Position numbers and translations under genes: made by a program
Assembly (NCBI GenBank): GCA_947632605.1
Contig: CANRPX010000009.1
Coordinates: forward strand, 1 to 50,541
DNA: 50,541 bases
Direction: 5' to 3'
Source of the DNA: an uncultured Clostridia bacterium
Lineage (GTDB): Bacteria > Bacillota > Clostridia > TANB77 > CAG-508
The notes under the pieces: generated by a model
What the model saw: only the letters and a program-made list of their open reading frames with translations
Database searches by the model: none
What the model was told of the DNA's origin: nothing
Shown: piece after piece, positions 43,281 to 50,541 of the stretch
Position numbering within the stretch: position 1 is the first letter of the stretch
Layout: each line of letters opens with the position of its first letter

Positions 43281-45521
43281 TTATTGGGCATTATTTAATT
43301 GCTCTTTTACAACAACATTAATTATTGTTCCTTCTTCAACTTGAGTCTCAAATGATGGATCTTGTGATACAACTATTCCACTGGTTCCATCTATTTGAAT
43401 ATTCAAATTTCTAGCTTTTAAAGTAGAAATTGCCTGACCTATTCCCATTTCTTTTATATTTGGAACTTCTACCATTGCTCTTTCTTGATTTTCATCTTGA
43501 TATAAATGAATTGATGAATCTTCTATAAGTGCATTTCCATATTTAGGAAATTGATCTTTAATAATAACTTCATCTGGATTTCCATCTATATGAGAAACTA
43601 CATTAAATCCTAATTCTTGTAAATGTGTAGTAGCTTCTGTTGCTGTCATTCCAGTTACATTAGGAACTGCTATTAAATTTCTTTCTTCAGTTGTTGTTAC
43701 AGCTGTATTTGATGCTACACCTAAGTATGGTAAAATTTCTGATAATATTTGTGCTGTAACGGGACCTGCAACTTGACCACCTTGATGGTTAGCTCCTTCT
43801 GAAAGTCCGTATAGAGCAACTAAAGTAACTACTTGTGTATTTTCAATTGGTGATATTGCTATAAAAGAAGCAACATATCCTTCATCTTCTCTTCCTACTG
43901 GTGGCTCTGAAGTTCCACTCTTTCCACCTATTGAAAATCCTTCAACAGCTGCACGCCATCCTGTTCCATCAGTAACAACAGATTGCATCATTTCTTTTAC
44001 TTTATCTGTTGTACTTTTTGATACAACTTGTCTTATTTCTTGAGTTTCTACCTTTTCTTTGCTTTCTGTATCTGGGTTTTCTATTTCTTTAACAATTTTA
44101 GGTTTTACTAAAACACCATCATTACAAATTGCTGATACAGCTGTTATTAATTGTAGTGGTGATATTTCAAATCTCTGTCCAAAAGACATTGTTGCAAGTT
44201 CAACTGGTCCTATTTGTTCTAATTTATAAAAAGTTCCTGGATATGCTCTTGCTATGTCATTTCCTTCACTATCAAAAAAGCCGAATGCTTGATAATATTT
44301 ATATAAAGTTTTGGCTGTAACTCTCTGACCTAATTGCATAAAAGCTGGGTTACAAGAATTACATAAAGCTTCTCTTAATGATTGTGCTCCATGTGGATTA
44401 TCTGCTCTCCAACAGCTTATTTCTTGATCTGCAACTTGATATGATCCAGAACAATAAAATTCTTTTTCTGTATCTGTTTCAACTAAATTTTCTTCTAATG
44501 CTACTGATGCTGTTATCAATTTAAATGTAGAACCTGGTTCATAAGTTCCTGAAACAGCTTGATTTTTCCATAAATTCTGTAAATTATTTGTTTTATCAGC
44601 TGGTTCTAATGCATTCCATTCTTCTTCTGTAAAACCAGTTCTTGAAAAATCAAATGGCTGATTTAAGTTATAATCTGGATAAGTTGCCATAGCAAGTATT
44701 TCTCCATTTTGTGGATTCATTATAATTACATTTCCACCTGTTGAAGAAGGATTTTCATTTACTGCCTGCTCTAAATATCTCTCAGCTATTGATTGTATTT
44801 TTGCATCTATTGTTAAATAAATATTTCTTCCATTTTCAGAAGCAACATATTGTTCATCTTCATCAGAAATTGCTTTTCTAGTTGCATCTACTGTTGTAAC
44901 TATTTTTCCAGAAGTACCAGTTAAAACATCATCATATCTTTGTTCTATACCAGTTTGTCCATTATTATCTGTTCCACAAAAACCAATTAAATTAGATGCT
45001 AAATCATTGCATGGATAGTATCTTTTCGAATCTGAATCTATATTAATACCAACAGAAATATCATTTTCAGATATCCAATTTTTTAATTTATCTATCTTAT
45101 CTTTTTCTACTTTCTTTTCTATTACAACAACTGATTTATTTGAATTTAATTTTTCCATCATCTCATCATAAGTAATATCAAAAATATTAGATATTCCTTC
45201 TGCTATTACTTCATTTGGAACTTGTTTTTTATTATTGTAAGTAACTTTACCAGGATTTAATGAAACAGTATCAACTGGTATACTTTGAGCTAAAATTTCT
45301 CCATTTGCATCATAAATAGTTCCTCTATTTGGACTTAATATTTGAGTTTTTACTTGTTGATTATAAGCTTTTTCTGACCATTTTTTGCCTTCCATAAATT
45401 GAATAATAAATAAATGAGATAAAACAACAACAAATAAAAGTGTTGCAAAAACTCCTACAACCCCAAGTCTTAAAGTTAATTTAAATTTTTGATTATCTTT
45501 CTTTTTTTTGCTTTTTCCCAT
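43281..45521 (-). CDS. Class B penicillin-binding protein with two PASTA domains (SpoVD/PBP2x-type)
   Basis: 746 aa peptidoglycan D,D-transpeptidase. Membrane helix at about 21-42, dimerisation domain 50-220, transpeptidase about 255-600 with Ser331xxLys334 (PGSTFKLI), SxN 389-391 and KSGTS 534-538. PASTA 1 at 617-676 and PASTA 2 at 684-740. Septal or sporulation-type enzyme; it replaces the PBP missing from the ftsL locus. Starts 15 bases after the J-like gene's stop, with GGAG before the ATG. Septal versus spore role cannot be decided. Confidence 0.93.
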   Translation of the reverse strand: MGKSKKKKDNQKFKLTLRLGVVGVFATLLFVVVLSHLFIIQFMEGKKWSEKAYNQQVKTQILSPNRGTIYDANGEILAQSIPVDTVSLNPGKVTYNNKKQVPNEVIAEGISNIFDITYDEMMEKLNSNKSVVVIEKKVEKDKIDKLKNWISENDISVGINIDSDSKRYYPCNDLASNLIGFCGTDNNGQTGIEQRYDDVLTGTSGKIVTTVDATRKAISDEDEQYVASENGRNIYLTIDAKIQSIAERYLEQAVNENPSSTGGNVIIMNPQNGEILAMATYPDYNLNQPFDFSRTGFTEEEWNALEPADKTNNLQNLWKNQAVSGTYEPGSTFKLITASVALEENLVETDTEKEFYCSGSYQVADQEISCWRADNPHGAQSLREALCNSCNPAFMQLGQRVTAKTLYKYYQAFGFFDSEGNDIARAYPGTFYKLEQIGPVELATMSFGQRFEISPLQLITAVSAICNDGVLVKPKIVKEIENPDTESKEKVETQEIRQVVSKSTTDKVKEMMQSVVTDGTGWRAAVEGFSIGGKSGTSEPPVGREDEGYVASFIAISPIENTQVVTLVALYGLSEGANHQGGQVAGPVTAQILSEILPYLGVASNTAVTTTEERNLIAVPNVTGMTATEATTHLQELGFNVVSHIDGNPDEVIIKDQFPKYGNALIEDSSIHLYQDENQERAMVEVPNIKEMGIGQAISTLKARNLNIQIDGTSGIVVSQDPSFETQVEEGTIINVVVKEQLNNAQ

Positions 45522-45536
45522 TTGTATTCTCCAATT

Positions 45537-46298
45537 TTATTTAAAGATACCCATTATTGATTTAACAAATATTGCTACTATATCTACAAGTGATTTTATT
45601 ATAAAATTATTTCTATATAAATCTAATAAGATGTTTCTTACAGGTGGTATATGCCAAGCTATAAAACATACTAATATAATTGAAATTAGTACTATTAATA
45701 TATTTTTTATCTTTTTTAATGTTAATGGTTCTTTTTGTTTATATCCTAACTGTTTTAAGTAATCTTTATAAACTTGATTATATGCTTGATTATATTCTTC
45801 TTCAACCTTTTGAGCCTTTTTTAATTTTTGTGCAAATTCTTTTTGAGCAGCTTTTCTTACTTCTTCTTGTTCTTCTTTTGTTAAAATTACTTCTTCATTA
45901 TTTTCATCATCATCATTTTCTTCTTCATCTTCATCATCGTCATCATCATTATCATAAAACTGACTATCATCTTTTATTTTTCTGTTCATTTCAGGAGCTT
46001 TCGTTTCTTCTTTTTGCTCCTTTAAAGAAGCTTCTTCTGAACTAGAAGCAACACCTTGTATTAAGCTTTCTGCTCGTTTTTGAGCTAAATCATTATCATA
46101 TCTTTTTCTTTTTTCATCATTCATAACTATTTCATAAGCTATTTTTAACTTATTCAATATCATTTCATTTTCTTTATTTTCTTGTTCTGATAAATTAGGA
46201 TTTAATTGGTATTCTTGTACCAATTTTTGATAAGAATCTTCAATTTCTTCTTTAGAAGCATTTTCTTTAACTTCTAATAAATCATATATCGTAACCAT
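45537..46298 (-). CDS. J-like membrane protein lacking the HPD motif
   Basis: 253 aa. Residues 1-70 follow a J domain (IYDLLEVKENASKEEIEDSY, ILNKLKIAYEIVMNDEKRKR), but the HPD loop is replaced (EYQLNPNLS), so DnaK stimulation is doubtful. An acidic stretch (DDDDDEDEEENDDDEN) and coiled coil precede one or two C-terminal hydrophobic segments (about 198-252: IKNILIVLISIILVCFIAWH). Cytoplasmic with a C-terminal membrane anchor. Directly upstream of the PASTA PBP gene, so envelope-related by context. Confidence 0.8.
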   Translation of the reverse strand: MVTIYDLLEVKENASKEEIEDSYQKLVQEYQLNPNLSEQENKENEMILNKLKIAYEIVMNDEKRKRYDNDLAQKRAESLIQGVASSSEEASLKEQKEETKAPEMNRKIKDDSQFYDNDDDDDEDEEENDDDENNEEVILTKEEQEEVRKAAQKEFAQKLKKAQKVEEEYNQAYNQVYKDYLKQLGYKQKEPLTLKKIKNILIVLISIILVCFIAWHIPPVRNILLDLYRNNFIIKSLVDIVAIFVKSIMGIFK

Positions 46299-46351
46299 TT
46301 CCCACCTACATTAACTTTCTATATAAAAATATTATTTTTATTAATATATTT

Positions 46352-46909
46352 TTAAACATTATAAAAATATGTAGCTTCTAAATCTGCCTCGTGCATAAGT
46401 AATGCTAAAGGATATTTTTTAAAAGCAAGTCCAATAGTTGTATACAATTCTTTTGGCTCTGTAAAGCCCATGTGCCATCTTATACAATATTTTTCTTCAC
46501 TAGTAAGTTTTAAATACTCTGTAAGCATCATAACACTTTTTTCTCCATGTCCATAAGGTATTGTATCATCAACTGTATAATATGGAACTTTTTCCCATTC
46601 ACCAAATTCATTTTTTGCATTTCTATAATCTACTTTATAAAAGTTTGCTTTACAAATATCGTGTAAAAGAGCAATTATAATTAAACTTTCTTCGGAATAA
46701 TCAATCTCAATTGTTGATTTTTTTACTTTATCTTTTAAGATTTCATATACTTTCATACTGTGTTCTAATAAACCACCTTCGCAATTTCCGTGAAACCTTG
46801 TACTAGCAGGAGCTTTGAAAAAATCTGTTTTAGTTTCTAGAAATTCTATTAGTTTATCCATTCCTTCTCTATTAGTTGATTTAAGTAAATTTATAAATTC
46901 TTCTTTCAT
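46352..46909 (-). CDS. HD-domain hydrolase
   Basis: 185 aa. Metal ligands fit His50 (GGLLEHSMKVYEILK), HD at 83-84 (IIALLHDICKANF) and a late Asp. Common in anaerobes and phages; acts probably on nucleotides or RNA ends, but the substrate is not known. Also PYGHGEKSVMML between the motifs. Ends 53 bases before the J-like gene begins, possibly one transcript. Confidence 0.85.
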   Translation of the reverse strand: MKEEFINLLKSTNREGMDKLIEFLETKTDFFKAPASTRFHGNCEGGLLEHSMKVYEILKDKVKKSTIEIDYSEESLIIIALLHDICKANFYKVDYRNAKNEFGEWEKVPYYTVDDTIPYGHGEKSVMMLTEYLKLTSEEKYCIRWHMGFTEPKELYTTIGLAFKKYPLALLMHEADLEATYFYNV

Positions 46910-47043
46910 TATTTGTTTATTTTGCTCCCCTTTTTAAATTATTTCTTAATAATTTTACCATATAGATTTTAAAAAAACAACATTTTAAATTTTATGTATT
47001 TAAAATAGAATATTAAAATTTGAGCATTGAATTTTAAATTTTT

Positions 47044-47418
47044 TTAATATCCTGATTTCTTATTTTTCATGTAGTTTGAAATATTTTTTGAAAGATTTTT
47101 TTCATTTTGTAATTCTCTGTACAAAGTATCTTCATTATATTTTGAACCGAATATAAAATCATCTAAAATTTCTTTTGGCTCGACTTCTAAAGCATTACAG
47201 ATTATCATAAATTTGTTTAGGGTAAGACCATATATTCCATTTTCTATTTGAAGAATATAAGTTGGAGACATCATTGTTCTTGTAGCAATTTCAGATGTTG
47301 AAATATTTTTTGACAATCTTATTTCTTTTATTTTTAAACCAATTTCTTCATTAAATTCTTTCTTGTGATCAAAAATATATTGATTTACTTTTACAGTTTC
47401 TAAATTAGAATTATACAT
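47044..47418 (-). CDS. XRE-family transcriptional regulator
   Basis: 124 aa. Helix-turn-helix at about 27-60: LKIKEIRLSKNISTSEIATR, then MSPTYILQIENGIYGLTLN. I choose ATG 47416-47418 because AAAGGAG lies 7 to 8 bases upstream; the open frame extends further but without a site. The C-terminus is short and charged. Its promoter contains a perfect palindrome, so autoregulation is likely. Confidence 0.88.
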   Translation of the reverse strand: MYNSNLETVKVNQYIFDHKKEFNEEIGLKIKEIRLSKNISTSEIATRTMMSPTYILQIENGIYGLTLNKFMIICNALEVEPKEILDDFIFGSKYNEDTLYRELQNEKNLSKNISNYMKNKKSGY

Positions 47419-47429
47419 TATTATCACTC

Positions 47430-47478
47430 CTTTTCGAAAAGTAAAAATATAATAGCATATAGAACATCTGTTTGTCAA
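47430..47478 (-). promoter_or_regulatory. XRE promoter with palindrome CTTTTCGAAAAG
   Basis: TTGACA (47473-47478), 18-base spacer, TATTAT (47449-47454) with TG upstream. A 12-base perfect palindrome (47430-47441) lies between the -10 and the Shine-Dalgarno and overlaps the latter: a good autorepressor site. Confidence 0.65.
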
Positions 47479-47498
47479 TAAATATATTAAAATTTGCA

Positions 47499-47535
47499 AA
47501 AAAATAACAACAATCGATTTTCATCAATTGCTGTT
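47499..47535 (-). terminator. Terminator after the ferredoxin gene
   Basis: 13-base arms (47506-47518 / 47523-47535) with two G-U pairs, GAAA tetraloop on the minus strand and TATTTTTTT after. Confidence 0.9.
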
Positions 47536-47558
47536 TTTAAGTAAGTATCTTTAAAATA

Positions 47559-47735
47559 TTATTCTTCTGATGGAGTTGGAGCTTCCACTGGGCAAACTCC
47601 TGCGCATGTACCACATGAAATACAAACACTTTCATCAATTACATATTTATCTGCACCTTGAGATATACATGTCATTGGGCAAGCACTTGCACATGCTCCA
47701 CAAGAAATACATTTTTCTGAAATTTTATATGCCAT
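47559..47735 (-). CDS. 2[4Fe-4S] ferredoxin
   Basis: 58 aa electron carrier. Two cluster motifs: CISCGACASACP and CISCGTCAGVCP, each CxxCxxCxxxCP, separated by 25-30 residues. It is in the standard clostridial form; MAYKISEKC begins it. AAAGGAGG lies before the ATG at 47735. Follows ricT at 85 bases and shares its terminator. Confidence 0.96.
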   Translation of the reverse strand: MAYKISEKCISCGACASACPMTCISQGADKYVIDESVCISCGTCAGVCPVEAPTPSEE

Positions 47736-47820
47736 TATAGACTCCTCCTTTCATAATATTTTGATTACTTTACTTTATCTATTTTAAATTCTATTTTCAT
47801 AGAATTACAATAGTCTTATA

Positions 47821-48750
47821 TTAGATATCATCTTGTGAAGTGTTTTTCTTGTCATCATCATCAAGTCTTTCTAATTTCTGTAATTCTTTCAAATCTTCTT
47901 CATTTTCAACTTCTAGTTTATCATCTTCTACAACTGCATCTTTTATAACTACTACATCTTTCGCATCATGCTTTTTAAAATAAGATTCTTCTCCATCTTG
48001 ATATTTAACTCTTACAACTTCTTTTAATGTCTCAACAGATGCTACCTCTCCAGTTCCTTCAGAAGTTTTTACGATTGCACCAATCTTTGGTAATCTTTTC
48101 AATTTTTCCTCATATACATCTTGTTCATATTTTAAACAACACATTAATCTTCCACAATTTCCAGAAATCTTAGATGGATTTAATGATATATTTTGTTCTT
48201 TTGCCATCTTTATTGAAACAGTTTCAAAGTTTCCTAAAAAAGAACAGCAACAAAGTTCTCTACCACAAATTCCATTTCCTCCACATCTTTTTACTTCATC
48301 TCTTACACCTATTTGACGTAATTCTATTCTTGTTCTAAAAACAGATGCTAAATCTTTAACTAATTCTCTAAAATCAATTCTTTTATCTGCTGTAAAATAG
48401 AAAATTACTTTAGAACCATCATATTTATATTCTACATCAATAAGTTTCATTGGAAGCCCATGTTTTTCTATTTTTTCTAAACAAATTTTAAAAGCATCTT
48501 TTTCTTTAGCTTTATTTTGTAATCTCATCTTTTCATCTTTTTCTGTTACTATCCTAATAATTTTCTTTAATGGTTCTGAAATTTCGCTATCTTCAACATC
48601 TTTACTTACTATTACTACTTCTCCATATTCTTCTCCCATTGCTGTATCTACAATAACTTTTGTTCCTCTTTCTAAACCATTTATATTTCCTGCATCAAAG
48701 TAATATATTTTTCCAGGTTTTTTAAATCTAACCCCTGTTACTGTTTTCAT
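47821..48750 (-). CDS. ricT: RicT/YaaT (PSP1-domain) protein
   Basis: 309 aa. PSP1 fold with the cysteine set CGGNGICGRELCCC and NCGRLMCCLKYEQ, which in Bacillus ligates an Fe-S cluster. RicT with RicA/RicF stimulates RNase Y mRNA processing and affects biofilm, competence and sporulation. Overlaps the 3' end of holB by 23 bases, the order found in Bacillus. The ATG at 48750 has GGAGG upstream. Confidence 0.94.
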   Translation of the reverse strand: MKTVTGVRFKKPGKIYYFDAGNINGLERGTKVIVDTAMGEEYGEVVIVSKDVEDSEISEPLKKIIRIVTEKDEKMRLQNKAKEKDAFKICLEKIEKHGLPMKLIDVEYKYDGSKVIFYFTADKRIDFRELVKDLASVFRTRIELRQIGVRDEVKRCGGNGICGRELCCCSFLGNFETVSIKMAKEQNISLNPSKISGNCGRLMCCLKYEQDVYEEKLKRLPKIGAIVKTSEGTGEVASVETLKEVVRVKYQDGEESYFKKHDAKDVVVIKDAVVEDDKLEVENEEDLKELQKLERLDDDDKKNTSQDDI

Positions 48751-49636
48751 TCAATTCCTCCCATATTTCAAAAATCAAATTATCAATACACATATCAAAA
48801 TTGCAATTGTTTCTAATTCTTTCTGCACATTTATTAACATATTTTATGCAATTAATATATTTATTATTTTCTTCAATTTTTGAATATAAACATACTATTA
48901 TATAATCTAAAATATCATAAATATTTTCTTTATCATATAATATTTTTCCTTCTAATAAAATTTCTATTAAATCTTTTTTATATATATTTGAAATCAAAAT
49001 ATCTATATTTTCGTATTTTTCTTTAAAATCCTTCAATTTTATAGCTTTTCCAATACTTCCATCGAATGATTTTAATAAATTTTTAGAAATATTTTCGTAT
49101 CCTAATACACTTTTAGCATATTCTAATAACTCTTTTTCTTCAATATTTTTTAGCTTTATGCTCATACATCTTGATTTTATAGTATTTAAAATTAAGTTTT
49201 CATTTGAAGATATAAGAATTATTACTGCAAATTCTGGTGGTTCTTCTAATGTTTTTAATAAACAATTTTGTGCCTCAGTAGTCATTTTTTCACAATCGTT
49301 TATTATATAAACTTTTCTATTTGACACTATTGGTTTTTCTATTACTTTTTCTGTCAAACTTCTTATTTCATCTATTTTTATATTTTCTCCTGATTCATTT
49401 ATTAAATAAAAATCTGGATGATTTCTTCCATTAAAACATGTACATGATTTACATGTACATTCTTCTTTAGTATCATTTAAACATAATATTTTTTTTGCGA
49501 ATTCCTTTGCTATAAGTAATTTTCCAATTCCTTCTGTTCCTAAGAACAAATAACTATGTAAAATATTATTTTGCTTAATGCTATTTAGTAAATACTCTTT
49601 TACATCTTGATTACCTATAATTTCTTTAAAATCCAA
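48728..49636 (-). CDS. holB: DNA polymerase III delta' subunit
   Basis: 302 aa clamp-loader subunit. Walker A-like GTEGIGKL (33-40) and a zinc site with cysteines at 52, 60, 62, 65 and 67. NCLLKTLEEPPEFAVIILIS is the family signature and SRC the arginine-finger-type motif. Start ATG 49636, 11 bases after lepB's stop. Overlaps ricT. Confidence 0.92.
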   Translation of the reverse strand: MDFKEIIGNQDVKEYLLNSIKQNNILHSYLFLGTEGIGKLLIAKEFAKKILCLNDTKEECTCKSCTCFNGRNHPDFYLINESGENIKIDEIRSLTEKVIEKPIVSNRKVYIINDCEKMTTEAQNCLLKTLEEPPEFAVIILISSNENLILNTIKSRCMSIKLKNIEEKELLEYAKSVLGYENISKNLLKSFDGSIGKAIKLKDFKEKYENIDILISNIYKKDLIEILLEGKILYDKENIYDILDYIIVCLYSKIEENNKYINCIKYVNKCAERIRNNCNFDMCIDNLIFEIWEELNENSNRG

Positions 49637-49647
49637 TTATTCTACCT

Positions 49648-50280
49648 CTATTTTTCTATTCCACCAAATTCACTAAATGGCCAGAATCTAAAGCAAACAA
49701 TTCCTTCTAATTTTTCTAAAGGTATACATCCTATTTGTCTGCAATCTGTACTTTTTGTTCTATTGTCTCCCATTGCGAAGAAATATCCATCTGGAACTAT
49801 AAAATCATAAAATACTTCTGATTCTGTTACAACATCATTTTTTAAGTAATCTTCTTCTAGAACTTCACCATTTACATATACAGTATTATTTTCTATTTTT
49901 ATATGATCTCCTTCTAGACCAATAACTCTTTTTATATAACTCTTTTTAGTTACTTCTAATATATAATATACAAATTTATTAAATATACCTTTTTCTTCTT
50001 CATCATACACTGCTATCGGATTTGATTGATCTGCTTCCCATTTTGAATAAGTTTTTGTTGGAGCTTCAAATGTAACAATGTCTCCTCTTTCAGGTTTCTT
50101 TTTTGTTATTCTAAATGTTCTATTTAAAATTAATCTTTGGTTTTCTTGTAAAGTTGGAAACATTGATCTTTGTTTTACTATTGTTGGAGTTGCTACAAAG
50201 TATCTAAAAACTAATGCTAAAACTAGAGCAATAATAATACAATATCCCCATTCAAGTATATCTTTATATTTTTCTTTCAT
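49648..50280 (-). CDS. lepB: Signal peptidase I
   Basis: 210 aa, one membrane helix at about 11-30. Catalytic Ser39 (KQRSMFPTL) and Lys117 (YIKRVIGLEGD), then GYFFAMGDNRTKSTDCRQIG with DCR in place of the usual DSR. Cleaves secretory signal peptides outside the membrane, such as those of the adhesin and carboxypeptidase here. Heads the lepB-holB-ricT-ferredoxin run. A start site with GGAAGGT lies near 50280. Confidence 0.95.
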   Translation of the reverse strand: MKEKYKDILEWGYCIIIALVLALVFRYFVATPTIVKQRSMFPTLQENQRLILNRTFRITKKKPERGDIVTFEAPTKTYSKWEADQSNPIAVYDEEEKGIFNKFVYYILEVTKKSYIKRVIGLEGDHIKIENNTVYVNGEVLEEDYLKNDVVTESEVFYDFIVPDGYFFAMGDNRTKSTDCRQIGCIPLEKLEGIVCFRFWPFSEFGGIEK

Positions 50281-50359
50281 TCTGTTTACCTTCCATCTGT
50301 TCTTTTTTTGGAATTATACATTATTTTTCTTCATTTATCAAGTGTTTAATAAGATTGTT

Positions 50360-50541
50360 CTATTTTTTAGGAGGTCTTCCTCTCTTTTTTGGTTTATCTT
50401 CTTCTTTTACTTTTTTAGGTTTTGCTGTTTCTGTTTTTTTAGGTCTTCCTCTTTTTGGCTTATCTTCACTTAAAACTTCTTTTTTTGTTTTCTTTGTTGT
50501 TTCTTTTTTAACTTTTTTAGCTTCTTTAACTTCTTTTACTT
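50360..50541 (-). CDS. AT-hook protein, 5' end outside the window
   Basis: Only the last 59 codons are seen; the stop is TAG at 50360-50362. Almost all Lys, Glu, Pro and Thr, with two AT-hook cores, KPKRGRPKK and KKRGRPPKK, which bind the minor groove of AT-rich DNA. The tail resembles histone H1-like or nucleoid-associated proteins in bacteria. The rest of the protein, and hence the function, is not visible. It may head the lepB operon. Confidence 0.7.
   Translation of the reverse strand, partial: VKEVKEAKKVKKETTKKTKKEVLSEDKPKRGRPKKTETAKPKKVKEEDKPKKRGRPPKK

Noticed and set aside
45895..45960. CAT/TCA-rich simple repeat
   Set aside because: It is the coding sequence of the acidic Asp/Glu stretch in the J-like protein, not an independent repeat.

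Overview
The window is AT-rich (roughly three quarters A+T by eye) and reads as a low-GC Gram-positive anaerobe, most likely an uncultured or gut-type member of the Clostridia. The basis is: a str operon (rpsL-rpsG-fusA-tuf), mraZ-rsmH-ftsL, MurE and DapF (diaminopimelate peptidoglycan), a PASTA-containing class B penicillin-binding protein, a sortase, an oxygen-sensitive class III ribonucleotide reductase (NrdD/NrdG), a 2[4Fe-4S] ferredoxin, RicT, TrmFO, a DUF1836 protein, strong AGGAGG-type ribosome-binding sites, and no outer-membrane genes. No tRNA, rRNA, CRISPR array, insertion sequence or prophage was recognised.

Layout. 1-4.5 kb: the str operon on the minus strand (tuf is cut by the window edge), with its own promoter, a long inverted repeat over that promoter, and a structured rpsL-rpsG spacer. 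4.5-7.1 kb: an uncharacterised three-gene operon (282 aa coiled coil, a frameshifted membrane protein with an internal duplication, 95 aa). 7.15-7.65 kb: a GC-rich monocistronic cassette for a 97 aa two-helix membrane protein. 7.7-10.9 kb: a 43 aa protein and a 964 aa coiled-coil protein under one strong promoter. 10.9-14.8 kb: trmFO, ftsL-like, rsmH and mraZ, with a clear MraZ operator and an unexplained six-copy repeat. 15-25.4 kb: small membrane and envelope functions (cysteine-less thioredoxin fold, DUF3006 and metallo-beta-lactamase pair, predicted degenerate metallopeptidase, Ca2+ exchanger, GNAT in a second GC-rich cassette, GT51 transglycosylase, acyl-CoA ligase, DUF1836, small exporter, GGDEF protein). 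25.4-33 kb: cell surface (Ig-like anchored protein, 1282 aa thioester adhesin, D,D-carboxypeptidase, SH3b-CAP protein). 33-38.5 kb: rpsU, prs, nrdG, nrdD, sortase. 38.5-46.3 kb: a 557 aa coiled-coil protein, a third GC-rich cassette (58 aa membrane protein), murE, dapF, PASTA PBP and a J-like membrane protein. 46.3-50.5 kb: HD hydrolase, XRE regulator, then lepB-holB-ricT-ferredoxin and the tail of an AT-hook protein.

Most core genes are transcribed leftward. The divided dcw functions (mraZ-rsmH-ftsL here, PBP, murE and dapF about 30 kb away) show that the cell-wall cluster is dispersed. The most unusual signals are: (i) three isolated GC-rich single-gene cassettes, each with an extended -10 promoter, a short 5' stem-loop and a strong terminator; (ii) the unknown coiled-coil/membrane operons at 4.5-10.8 kb; (iii) several dyads or hairpins placed exactly on start sites (rpsL promoter, CAP gene, dapF, prs); and (iv) the six-copy ACAAAAGA repeat between mraZ and rsmH.
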